Source of the DNA: Acidimicrobiia bacterium
Lineage (GTDB): Bacteria > Actinomycetota > Acidimicrobiia > Acidimicrobiales > Bin134
Assembly: GCA_009842675.1 (NCBI GenBank)
Contig: VYEX01000068.1
Span: 1 to 38,731, forward strand
Reading direction: 5' to 3'
DNA length: 38,731 nt
The notes below the pieces were generated by a model. It was not told the DNA's origin, ran no database searches, and saw only the letters and a program-made list of their open reading frames with translations. The position numbers and the translations under genes were made by a program. Of the stretch, positions 32,166 through 38,731 are shown piece after piece; the first letter of the stretch is position 1, and every line of letters begins with the position of its first letter.

Positions 32166-32200
32166 TACAAGAGCAGCAGGTGGGTGTGGATGCGGCTCAT
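32165..32200 (-). CDS. Leucine leader peptide of leuA (attenuator)
   Basis: This is an 11-codon frame, ATG to TAG, encoding MSRIHTHLLLL: four consecutive leucine codons (CTG CTG CTC TTG) directly before the stop. It is followed at once by the 11-bp hairpin, the intrinsic terminator and leuA, the arrangement of a ribosome-mediated attenuator. Low charged tRNA-Leu would stall the ribosome on the Leu run and alter downstream folding so that leuA is read. The ATG lies 7 nt after a -10 and has no Shine-Dalgarno, so the leader itself is probably leaderless. A conserved LEU element (pseudoknot) upstream of actinobacterial leuA has been reported; whether this is the same structure needs folding. Confidence 0.85.
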   Translation of the reverse strand: MSRIHTHLLLL

Positions 32201-32207
32201 CGGGATA

Positions 32208-32236
32208 ACTCTACGCGAACCCCTGGAGCATTCCAA
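32208..32236 (-). promoter_or_regulatory. leuA leader promoter
   Basis: On the minus strand TTGGAA (32236-32231), a 17-nt spacer and TAGAGT (32213-32208) form a housekeeping-type promoter. The leader ATG (32200) is 7 nt after the -10, placing the start codon at about +1. Confidence 0.65.
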
Positions 32237-32250
32237 ACATCTGGGCTCCG

Positions 32251-33831
32251 TCAGCCTTCGGCTGGGGCCAGGCCCAGGTAGCGGGCCGACTGCACCCCGT
32301 CGATGGCCACCAGGGCGTCGGCCACCTCCTTGGGCACCGGATGGGGGGTGGCGATCACCATGGAGGCGCCCTCCCCGGTGGGGGCCCGGCCCACGTTCAT
32401 GTCGTTGATGTTGATGCCGGCGTCGCCCAACAGCGTGCCCACCGCGCCGATCACGCCGGGGCGGTCGTCGTTGGACAACAAGATCATGTGGGCGGCGGGC
32501 GGCATGTGGATGGCGTGGTCGTCGGCCAGCACCAGCACCGGCTCTTGGCGGGCCCCAGTCAGCCGTCCGCCCAGGCTGTGGCCCGCGCCCCGCAGGGTGA
32601 GCAGGTTCACGTGGTCCTTAGAGGTGGGCGTGCTGATCCCCCGCACCTCCATCCCCCGCTCCTGGGCCATGGTGAGCGCGTTCACATAGCTGACCTGCAT
32701 GTCCGACACCGCGCTCAGCAGCCCCTTCACCGCCGACATCACCGCCACGGTGTTGTCGGGCTTGCCAATGTCCCCGATGAGCTCCACCTCCAGCACCTCG
32801 GGCAGCCGCTCGCACAGGTTTCCGAACAACCGGCCAAGCTGCTCGGCCAGCGACAGATAGGGGCGCAGCACATCGGGCACGTTCTTGGCCGGGACATTCA
32901 CCGCCGCGGGCACGAACTCCCCGCCCAGCGCCAGCATCACCTGCTCGGCTATGGCGTCGCCCGCCTTGCTCTGGGCCTCTTCGGTGCTGGCCCCCAGATG
33001 GGGGGTGACCACCACCGAGTCGAGGTCGAACAGCGGTGATTCGGTGATGGGCTCACCGTCGAACACGTCGAGAGCCGCCCCGGCGATGCGCCCCGATGCC
33101 ACCGCCTCGGCCAAGTCGGCCTCGTCCACGATGCCGCCGCGCGACACGTTCACGATCCGCAGGTTGGGCTTGGCCAGCTCGAGCATCTCGGAGTTGATCA
33201 GCCCGATGGTCTCGGGCGTGCGGGCCACGTGGATGGTGATGAAATCCGACTGGGCCACCAGCTCCTCCAGCGACACCAGCGCCATCACGCTGTGAAGGGC
33301 CACCTCCTCGGACACATAAGGGTCGCTGGCGATTACCCGCATGGCGAACCCAATGGCCCGCTCGGCCACCAGCCGCCCGATGCGGCCAAGCCCGATGATG
33401 CCCAGCGTCTTGTCGCTCAGCTCGATTCCCTCCCAGCGGCCCCGCTCCCACCGCCCGTCGACGAGGGCGGAGTGGGCCTGGGGGATGTTGCGGGCCTGGG
33501 CCAAGATCAAGGCCATGGTGTGCTCAGCCGCCGAGATGATGTTGGACAAGGTGTCGTTCACCACCAGCACGCCGTGCTCGGTGGCGGCGTCGACGTCCAC
33601 ATTGTCGAGGCCCACCCCGGCGCGGCCCACGATCACCAGATCGGAGCCTGCGTCGAACACCTCAGCGGTCACCTGAGTGGCCGACCGGATGATCAGCGCC
33701 TGCACCCCGGCCACCGCCTCCAGCAGCTCGTCAGGAGACATGCCGGTGCGGACCTCGACATCGTGCCCGGCGTGGCGCAGCTTGGCCACCCCGATGTCGG
33801 CGATCTTCTCAGCTACCAGAACCTTGGCCAT
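32251..33831 (-). CDS. serA: D-3-phosphoglycerate dehydrogenase (long form with ACT domain)
   Basis: This enzyme oxidises 3-phosphoglycerate to phosphohydroxypyruvate, the entry to serine synthesis. The 526-residue length matches the mycobacterial long form. Residues 1-310 are the 2-hydroxyacid dehydrogenase core: GRAGVGLDNVD, the NAD loop GIIGLGRIGRLVAE, NVSRGGIVDE and the catalytic His in TPHLGAST. An intervening allosteric domain follows (about 315-450), then a C-terminal ACT domain (MILLSNDDRPGVIGAVGTLLGDAGINI) for serine feedback. The ATG lies 8 nt after TATTCT, again without a Shine-Dalgarno. serC is 3.2 kb away on the other strand; serB is not in the window. Confidence 0.97.
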   Translation of the reverse strand: MAKVLVAEKIADIGVAKLRHAGHDVEVRTGMSPDELLEAVAGVQALIIRSATQVTAEVFDAGSDLVIVGRAGVGLDNVDVDAATEHGVLVVNDTLSNIISAAEHTMALILAQARNIPQAHSALVDGRWERGRWEGIELSDKTLGIIGLGRIGRLVAERAIGFAMRVIASDPYVSEEVALHSVMALVSLEELVAQSDFITIHVARTPETIGLINSEMLELAKPNLRIVNVSRGGIVDEADLAEAVASGRIAGAALDVFDGEPITESPLFDLDSVVVTPHLGASTEEAQSKAGDAIAEQVMLALGGEFVPAAVNVPAKNVPDVLRPYLSLAEQLGRLFGNLCERLPEVLEVELIGDIGKPDNTVAVMSAVKGLLSAVSDMQVSYVNALTMAQERGMEVRGISTPTSKDHVNLLTLRGAGHSLGGRLTGARQEPVLVLADDHAIHMPPAAHMILLSNDDRPGVIGAVGTLLGDAGININDMNVGRAPTGEGASMVIATPHPVPKEVADALVAIDGVQSARYLGLAPAEG

Positions 33832-33839
33832 CGGCCCTC

Positions 33840-33845
33840 AGAATA
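33840..33845 (-). promoter_or_regulatory. -10 element of serA (leaderless geometry)
   Basis: TATTCT on the minus strand ends 8 nt before the serA ATG, the same hexamer and gap as leuB. No -35 is recognised at 16-18 nt. Confidence 0.5.
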
Positions 33846-33901
33846 AACCGCGACCTGTTCCCCACCGGGGACCAATAAGCGAGAGCGAAGTTAATTCCCA
33901 C

Positions 33902-35800
33902 CTAGCGGCGGATGGGCACCGGTGGGATGTTGTCGGCGAGGTTGAATCCCAGGATCTGGGCGAAGAATGAGAGCTCGGCTTCCAGGGCGGCCACGATGTT
34001 GTCGGCCTGGCGGAAACCGTGCTGTTCACCCTCGAACAAGAGGTAGGCCACCGGGATCGACCGCTGCTCCAGGGCGGCCACGATCATCTCGGCCTGGTTG
34101 GGGGGCACCACCACGTCTTCGGAGCCTTGGAGCACGATCATGGGGGCGTCGAAGTCGTCCACGAAGTGGATGGGCGAGCGAGCCTCGTGCACCTCGGCTT
34201 CTTCGGGGTACAGCCCGACCAGGCTGTCCATGTAGCGGGCCTCGAACTTGTGGGTGTCGGTGGCCAGCGCGGCCAGATCGGCGATGCCGTAGCGGCTGGC
34301 CCCTGCCGCGAACACCTTGTGGAAGGCCAGCGCGCACAGGGTGGTGTAGCCGCCGGCGCTGGAGCCCCGGATGATGAGCCGGTCGCCGTCCACCTCTCCG
34401 GTTTGCACCAGGTGGCGGGCCGCGGCCACGCAGTCGTCCACGTCGCTGACGCCCCAGAGCCCCTGGAGGGCCTCCCGGTAGGCGGTGCCGTAGCCGGTGC
34501 TGCCCCGGTAGTTCACGTCCACCACCGCAATGCCCCGGCTGGTCCAGTACTGAATGCCGAGCTGGAGCTGGCTGCGGGCCGAACCAGTGGGCCCGCCGTG
34601 GCCCAGCACCAACAGCGGAGGCTTCTCTCCGGCCGGGGCTCTCTCGGTGGGGTGGGCTGGCGGGTAGTACAGCCCGTGGGCCTCCGCTCCCCCGGTGGTG
34701 GGAAAGCTGATGGGGCGGGGATTGGACAGGTACCCCGGATCGACCTCGGGCCGAGCGGTCGGTCGGATCACCTCGTGCGACCCGTCAGCCACGTCGATGC
34801 GCACCGCGGTGGGCTGTTGCGTCGGCGATGCGACGATGGCGCAGATGGCATGGGGACCAGCGGCACGCACGCTGGTATAAGACGTCCAGGGCAGATCGAG
34901 CATTACTGGCTCGGAGCCGTCGGGGGGAACTGCCCACAGTTCGGCCAGCGACCCCCGCATGGCCGCCGCGGCCACGGTGTTGTCATCGCACACCGCATAG
35001 CTGGGATCGTCGAACACCCAGGCCGGGCGGTGCATTTCGGCGTCGAGCTCGAACACGGGGATGAGATCGGCGCCTTCGAGCCGATACAGGTTCCACCAGC
35101 CCTTGTGGTCGCTCACCACATACAGACCGCCATCAGGCCCCCATTGGGGCTCCACCACCGAGCCGATGCCCGACACCGCGCACTGGCCGTCCACCCACAG
35201 CTCGGTTTGGTCCCAGGGCATGTTGGGGTGGTTCCACTGGACCCAGGCCAGCCGCCGGCCATCGGGGCTGGGCCGAGGCCAGCCGTAGAAGTCGGCCCCG
35301 GTGGCCACGATCTCGGGCTCGCCGGTGCCGTTGCGGCTCAGCCGGACTATTTCGTTGGCCTCCTCGCCGCCGCTCTCCCGACCAGCCTGGTGGTTCTCCC
35401 GCACGCAGACGGTGCCGTCCCCGTCGGGTCGGCCGTCGGCGTAGCGCAGACCATGGGCAAAGGCCGGCTCGGGCGACACCGGCCGAGGCTCACCCTCCGC
35501 CGGTATGTGCCAGAGGCGGCCGTCGGAGTCGTCGCAGGCGTACACCCCGTCGGTGCCGTCGGGCCACCACGCTCCCCCGCCGTAGCTGTGGACCCGGGTC
35601 CGCACCGAAACCGGCCCCCACAAATCGCGGCCGTCGCACACCAGCGCGTTGCGGCCCGATTCGGCCGGTCGCGACTCGGTCCACCACATCCGACCCCGCT
35701 GGTGCCACAAGCTGACCGGCAGCGCGGCGTCGGCCACCATCGACCGCGCGGTGATCGGCGACGGCCAGCTGCCGTAGGACGAGGTCCCGGAGTCCGTCAC
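33902..35800 (-). CDS. S9-family (prolyl oligopeptidase-like) peptidase
   Basis: This 632-residue serine peptidase of the dipeptidyl-peptidase/acylaminoacyl-peptidase branch probably trims peptides in the cytosol; there is no signal peptide. The N-terminal about 370 residues are a beta-propeller with repeated WxP.G...Y.V blades ([23 protein letters not shown]). The C-terminal alpha/beta hydrolase domain has [10 protein letters not shown] (oxyanion), NYRGSTGYG, the nucleophile in GSSAGGYT, the acid in [11 protein letters not shown] and the His in EGEQHGF, so the triad is complete. The GTG start overlaps the aspartate aminotransferase stop (GTGA), so the two are coupled. It may feed amino acids to the transaminase, an inference from linkage. 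Confidence 0.92.
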   Translation of the reverse strand: MTDSGTSSYGSWPSPITARSMVADAALPVSLWHQRGRMWWTESRPAESGRNALVCDGRDLWGPVSVRTRVHSYGGGAWWPDGTDGVYACDDSDGRLWHIPAEGEPRPVSPEPAFAHGLRYADGRPDGDGTVCVRENHQAGRESGGEEANEIVRLSRNGTGEPEIVATGADFYGWPRPSPDGRRLAWVQWNHPNMPWDQTELWVDGQCAVSGIGSVVEPQWGPDGGLYVVSDHKGWWNLYRLEGADLIPVFELDAEMHRPAWVFDDPSYAVCDDNTVAAAAMRGSLAELWAVPPDGSEPVMLDLPWTSYTSVRAAGPHAICAIVASPTQQPTAVRIDVADGSHEVIRPTARPEVDPGYLSNPRPISFPTTGGAEAHGLYYPPAHPTERAPAGEKPPLLVLGHGGPTGSARSQLQLGIQYWTSRGIAVVDVNYRGSTGYGTAYREALQGLWGVSDVDDCVAAARHLVQTGEVDGDRLIIRGSSAGGYTTLCALAFHKVFAAGASRYGIADLAALATDTHKFEARYMDSLVGLYPEEAEVHEARSPIHFVDDFDAPMIVLQGSEDVVVPPNQAEMIVAALEQRSIPVAYLLFEGEQHGFRQADNIVAALEAELSFFAQILGFNLADNIPPVPIRR

Positions 35801-36978
35801 TGCAACAGATCAGCGATGCGGCCGATGCCCTCGCCCAAGTCGTCGTCGCCAAGGGCGAAAGACAGCCGGGCATAGCCGGGGCCGGCGAACGCCTCGCCGG
35901 GCACGATGGCCACCTGGGCCTCGTCCAGGATCCACCCAGCCAGCTCGGCGGTGGTGTTAGGAATGCCAGCGCGCCCCAGCACTCCTTCAAATGATGGGAA
36001 GGCGTAGAACGCTCCCTGGGGCTCCAGACAGGTCACCCCTTCGATCCCGTTCAGCATCTTGTGCATGGCCCGCCGCCGCCGGTCGAAGGCGGACCGCATT
36101 TCGGCCACCGCGTCCAGCGGCCCGCTCACCGCGGCCAGTGCGGCCCGCTGGGCCACATTGGACACATTCGATGTCTGGTGCGATTGCAGGCTCACCGCCG
36201 CAGAGGCCGCGTCGGGGGGGCCGATCAGCCAGCCCACCCGCCAACCGGTCATGGCATAGGTCTTGGCCACGCCGTTGAGCACCAGGCAGCGATCGGCCAG
36301 CTCGGGCACCACCACCGGCATGGAGCTGAACTGGTTGTCGTCGTAGGTCAGGTGCTCGTAGATCTCGTCGGTGATCACCCACACATCGTGCTCGGCGGCC
36401 CACCGGCCGATGGCCTCCACCCGGTCACGGGGGTACACCGCGCCAGTGGGGTTGGACGGCGACACGAACACCAGCGCCTTGGTGCGGTCGGTGCGGGCCG
36501 CCTCGAGCTGCTCCACGGTGACCATGAACCCGTCATCGGCGGTGGTGGGCACCTCCACGCTGGTGCCGCCGGCCAGGGCGATGGCCTCGGGATAGGTGGT
36601 CCAATAGGGGGCGGGCAAAAGCACCTCGTCGCCGGGATCGAGCAGCACGGCGAAGCCGTTGTACACCGCGTGCTTGCCCCCGTTGGTCACCACCACCTGC
36701 GACGGCTCCACCTCCAAGCCCGAATCGCGCAGGGTCTTGGCCGCGATGGCCTCCTTCAGCTCGGGCAGGCCCCCAGCTGGGGAATAGCGATGATTGCGGG
36801 GGTCGTCCACCGCCGCTCGGGCTGCGTCCAAGATGGCCGCCGGGGTGGGAAAATCGGGCTCGCCTGCGCCAAAGCTGATCACCGGTGCCCCTTGGGCCTT
36901 CAGGGCCTTGGCCTTGGCGTCCACCGCCAGGGTGGCCGAGGGGGCGATGGCGGAAATACGCTGGGATATGCGAGCCAT
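35797..36978 (-). CDS. Aspartate aminotransferase (class I PLP)
   Basis: This 393-residue fold-type I transaminase interconverts aspartate/2-oxoglutarate and oxaloacetate/glutamate; the exact substrate range is not certain from sequence. It shows [11 protein letters not shown] (N-terminal substrate loop), [24 protein letters not shown] (N176), ITDEIYEHL (D204, Y207), the PLP lysine K239 in [13 protein letters not shown] (usually GVSK; the Ser-to-Ala change is mild) and the C-terminal substrate Arg in YARLSFAL. The ATG has no strong Shine-Dalgarno. It is the first gene of a two-gene operon with the S9 peptidase and is divergent from serC. Confidence 0.93.
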   Translation of the reverse strand: MARISQRISAIAPSATLAVDAKAKALKAQGAPVISFGAGEPDFPTPAAILDAARAAVDDPRNHRYSPAGGLPELKEAIAAKTLRDSGLEVEPSQVVVTNGGKHAVYNGFAVLLDPGDEVLLPAPYWTTYPEAIALAGGTSVEVPTTADDGFMVTVEQLEAARTDRTKALVFVSPSNPTGAVYPRDRVEAIGRWAAEHDVWVITDEIYEHLTYDDNQFSSMPVVVPELADRCLVLNGVAKTYAMTGWRVGWLIGPPDAASAAVSLQSHQTSNVSNVAQRAALAAVSGPLDAVAEMRSAFDRRRRAMHKMLNGIEGVTCLEPQGAFYAFPSFEGVLGRAGIPNTTAELAGWILDEAQVAIVPGEAFAGPGYARLSFALGDDDLGEGIGRIADLLQ

Positions 36979-37063
36979 TAGCGCAGCTTTTCACACCGCC
37001 GCTGGGAAGTCGGCGTTCAATTTCCAGTGGACCGATCAACGCCGGTTGAGCCTCTGGCGTCGG

Positions 37064-37069
37064 TATCGT
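37064..37069 (+). promoter_or_regulatory. -10 element of serC (leaderless geometry)
   Basis: TATCGT ends 8 nt before GTG 37078, with no Shine-Dalgarno between. It argues for that GTG and against an upstream in-frame start at 37027. Confidence 0.45.
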
Positions 37070-37077
37070 GGGGCTTC

Positions 37078-38202
37078 GTGAGCAGTGTTGCCCAATCCCC
37101 CGCAATCACCATCCCTCCCGACCTGCTGCCCGAGGACGGCCGCTTCGGCAGCGGGCCGTCGCGGGTGCGACCGGAGGCCGCCATGGCCCTGGCCGAGGCA
37201 GCCGACGACTTCCTCGGCACCAGCCACCGCAAGGCCACCGTGAAAGACGTGGTACACCGGCTCCGGGCTGGGGTGGCCGAGCTGTTCTCGCTGCCCGACG
37301 GCTACGAGGTGGTGCTGGGCAACGGGGGCACCACCGGGTTCTGGGATGCCGCCATCTTCAATCTGATCGAGTCCCGCAGCCAGCATTTGAGCTTCGGGGC
37401 GTTCTCGGCGAAGTTCGCCGCCGGGGTGGCCACCGCCCCCCATCTGCAAGAGCCGATCATCATCAGCTCCGAGGTCGGCACCCATCCTGAGGCGGTGGCC
37501 GACCCCACGGTGGATGCCTATGCCCTGACCCACAACGAGACCTCCACCGGGGTGTCGATGGAACTGAGCCGTCCCAGCGAGGACGGCCTCGTGCTGGTGG
37601 ACGCCACCTCGGGTGCCGGCGGGCTGCGATTCGACCCCGCCGAGACCGACGTCTACTACTTCGCCCCCCAGAAGTGCCTGGCCGCCGACGGCGGACTATG
37701 GCTGGCCTGCTGCTCGCCCGCCGCGGTGGAGCGCATCGAGCGGATTGCAGCGGGCGACCGCTGGATCCCCCCGTCCTTGAATCTGGCCATTGCGCTCAAC
37801 AGCTCCCGCAAGGACGAGACCTACAACACCCCGGCGCTGGCCACCGTTTTCTTGGCCGTGCACCAGGTGGAGTGGATCAACGAGTACGGCGGTCTGGAGT
37901 GGGCAGCAACCCGCTGCGACCAGTCGGCCGACATCATCTACACCTGGGCCGAGAACCGCGGCTTCACCACCCCATTCGTGTCTGACACCGCCATTCGCAG
38001 CCACGTGGTGGCCACCATCGATTTCGACGGAGTGTCGGCCGACGAGGTGGCCGCCGTGTTGCGAACCAATGGGATTGTCGACGTGGAGTCGTACCGGGCG
38101 CTGGGCCGCAACCAGCTCCGGGTGGCCCTGTTCCCGGCCATCCCCCCCTCGGATATCGCCGCGCTGTGCGGCTGCATCGACTACGTGGTGGAGAACCTGT
38201 AG
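37078..38202 (+). CDS. serC: Phosphoserine aminotransferase (mycobacterial type)
   Basis: This PLP enzyme converts 3-phosphohydroxypyruvate to phosphoserine, the second serine step. GTG 37078 gives 374 residues, the length of mycobacterial SerC; the protein then starts near ITIPPDLLPEDGRFGSGPSRVR, the family N-terminus. Other marks are GTSHRKATVKDVV, LGNGGTTGFWDAA, HNETSTGV, DATSGAGGL and the PLP lysine in YYFAPQKCLAADGGLW. The 17 residues added by the longer frame to 37027 are not family-like and span the -10. It is followed 2 bp later by a yqgE-like gene. Confidence 0.95.
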   Translation: MSSVAQSPAITIPPDLLPEDGRFGSGPSRVRPEAAMALAEAADDFLGTSHRKATVKDVVHRLRAGVAELFSLPDGYEVVLGNGGTTGFWDAAIFNLIESRSQHLSFGAFSAKFAAGVATAPHLQEPIIISSEVGTHPEAVADPTVDAYALTHNETSTGVSMELSRPSEDGLVLVDATSGAGGLRFDPAETDVYYFAPQKCLAADGGLWLACCSPAAVERIERIAAGDRWIPPSLNLAIALNSSRKDETYNTPALATVFLAVHQVEWINEYGGLEWAATRCDQSADIIYTWAENRGFTTPFVSDTAIRSHVVATIDFDGVSADEVAAVLRTNGIVDVESYRALGRNQLRVALFPAIPPSDIAALCGCIDYVVENL

Positions 38203-38204
38203 CA

Positions 38205-38731
38205 GTGGACGCGGGGGCCGACACCACGGGGAAGCTGTTGGTGGCCACCCCGCTCATCGGCGACGGGAACTTCGAGCAGACCGTGGTGCTGATGCTGGCC
38301 CATCAAGAGGAGGGCGCCGCCGGAGTGGTGTTGAACCGCCCCTCGGGAATGCTGGTCAGCGATGCCCTCCCCCAGTGGGCCCCGCATCTGGCCCCGCCGC
38401 CCACCATGTTCATCGGGGGCCCGGTGTCCAACGAGTCGGTGGTGGCTCTGGCCCGGGTGCGCGAGGACCCCTACGAGGGGTGGTGGACCCCCGTGCTCGG
38501 CCTGGTGGGCACCCTCGATTTGGAAGCCGATGTCGACGAGGTGGCTGGCGCAGTCGACGCCGTCCGCCTCTTCGCCGGCTACGCCGGCTGGTCCCCGGGC
38601 CAGCTCGAGGACGAGATCGAATCCGGCGCCTGGTTCGTGGTCGACGCCGACCCCGCTGACCTGCTCACCGAAAGCCCTGGAGACCTCTGGCCCGCGGTCC
38701 TCGCCCGCCAGCCCTCCCCCCTCTCCTGGTA
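38205..38731 (+). CDS. YqgE/AlgH (UPF0301) family protein, 3' end outside window
   Basis: At least 175 residues are visible before the right edge cuts the gene; family members are about 185-190 long, so little is missing. KLLVATPLIGDGNFEQTVVLML, GAAGVVLNRPS, FIGGPVSNESVVALARV, and YAGWSPGQLEDEIESGAWFVV with the adjacent DAD are the family landmarks. The biochemical function is unknown; some relatives are called AlgH regulators. The GTG start lies 2 bp after serC on the same strand, so it is probably co-transcribed. Confidence 0.92.
   Translation, partial: MDAGADTTGKLLVATPLIGDGNFEQTVVLMLAHQEEGAAGVVLNRPSGMLVSDALPQWAPHLAPPPTMFIGGPVSNESVVALARVREDPYEGWWTPVLGLVGTLDLEADVDEVAGAVDAVRLFAGYAGWSPGQLEDEIESGAWFVVDADPADLLTESPGDLWPAVLARQPSPLSW

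Noticed and set aside
34019..35875. 618-codon open frame on the plus strand, antisense to the S9 peptidase gene
   Set aside because: It mirrors a high-GC coding gene, is full of His/Gly/Val shadow composition and has no family motifs, while the opposite strand encodes a complete peptidase.
1..38731. CRISPR arrays, insertion sequences, rRNA or replication origin
   Set aside because: No regularly spaced repeats, transposase-like proteins, rRNA-like stretches or clustered DnaA boxes were seen on either strand.

Overview
This window is dense, high-GC chromosomal DNA from an actinobacterium. The best guess is class Acidimicrobiia or a close relative (inference). Lineage markers are a WhiB1-type regulator beside a PdtaS-type sensor kinase, the actinobacterial trio of histidine phosphatase, DUF3090 and SCO1664-family genes, DUF3107, a leuA leader attenuator, long-form SerA, mycobacterial-type SerC, and an F420-hydrogenase-beta-like protein. 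I see no phage, IS element, CRISPR array or plasmid function. Nearly every base is coding, many neighbours share NTGA start/stop overlaps, and no gene-free stretch exceeds about 210 bp.

Layout. 1-3115: end of a possible FtsK/SpoIIIE-like gene, the argS-lysA operon and tRNA-Arg(CCG). 3128-5136: an nfeD-flotillin membrane operon. 5345-7635: an FrhB-like Fe-S protein, a small lipoprotein and a family 5 uracil-DNA glycosylase. 7714-9642: the phosphatase/DUF3090/SCO1664 trio, with a duplicated start region in the middle. 9685-11450: etfB-etfA. 11569-13190: a lipid kinase and a glycerophosphodiesterase, tail to tail. 13291-15330: whiB1, pdtaS and DUF3107. 15354-17406: Mrp ATPase and a cysteine desulfurase, divergent. 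17403-18945: a HAD phosphatase abutting tRNA-Gln(CTG), then a secreted HNH-like nuclease with a tandem Cys repeat. 19005-24529: leuB and the ilvE-cimA-hypothetical-gltX operon. 24586-27989: greA, an alpha/beta hydrolase and leuCD. 28058-30367: a large beta-propeller lipoprotein. 30372-33831: leuA with its attenuator, and serA. 33902-38731: an S9 peptidase, an aspartate aminotransferase, serC and a truncated yqgE.

The main theme is amino-acid biosynthesis. Leucine (leuA, leuB, leuC, leuD, ilvE), isoleucine via citramalate (cimA plus leuBCD and ilvE), serine (serA, serC), lysine (lysA) and aspartate transamination are interleaved with tRNA charging (argS, gltX, two tRNAs). A second theme is redox and Fe-S chemistry: ETF, an FrhB-like protein, Mrp, a cysteine desulfurase, WhiB1 and an Fe-S UDG.

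A recurring regulatory pattern is a -10-like hexamer 6-9 nt before an ATG or GTG with no Shine-Dalgarno. This predicts leaderless transcripts for whiB1, pdtaS, mrp, leuB, greA, serA, serC and the nuclease, and for the leucine leader peptide in front of leuA. Genes inside operons instead tend to have clear Shine-Dalgarno sites. The points most worth a second look are the leaderless leuA attenuator, the 38-bp start-codon duplication before DUF3090, the secreted nuclease with a 34-residue repeat, and two genes (HAD phosphatase and lipid kinase) with no usable ATG/GTG/TTG start.
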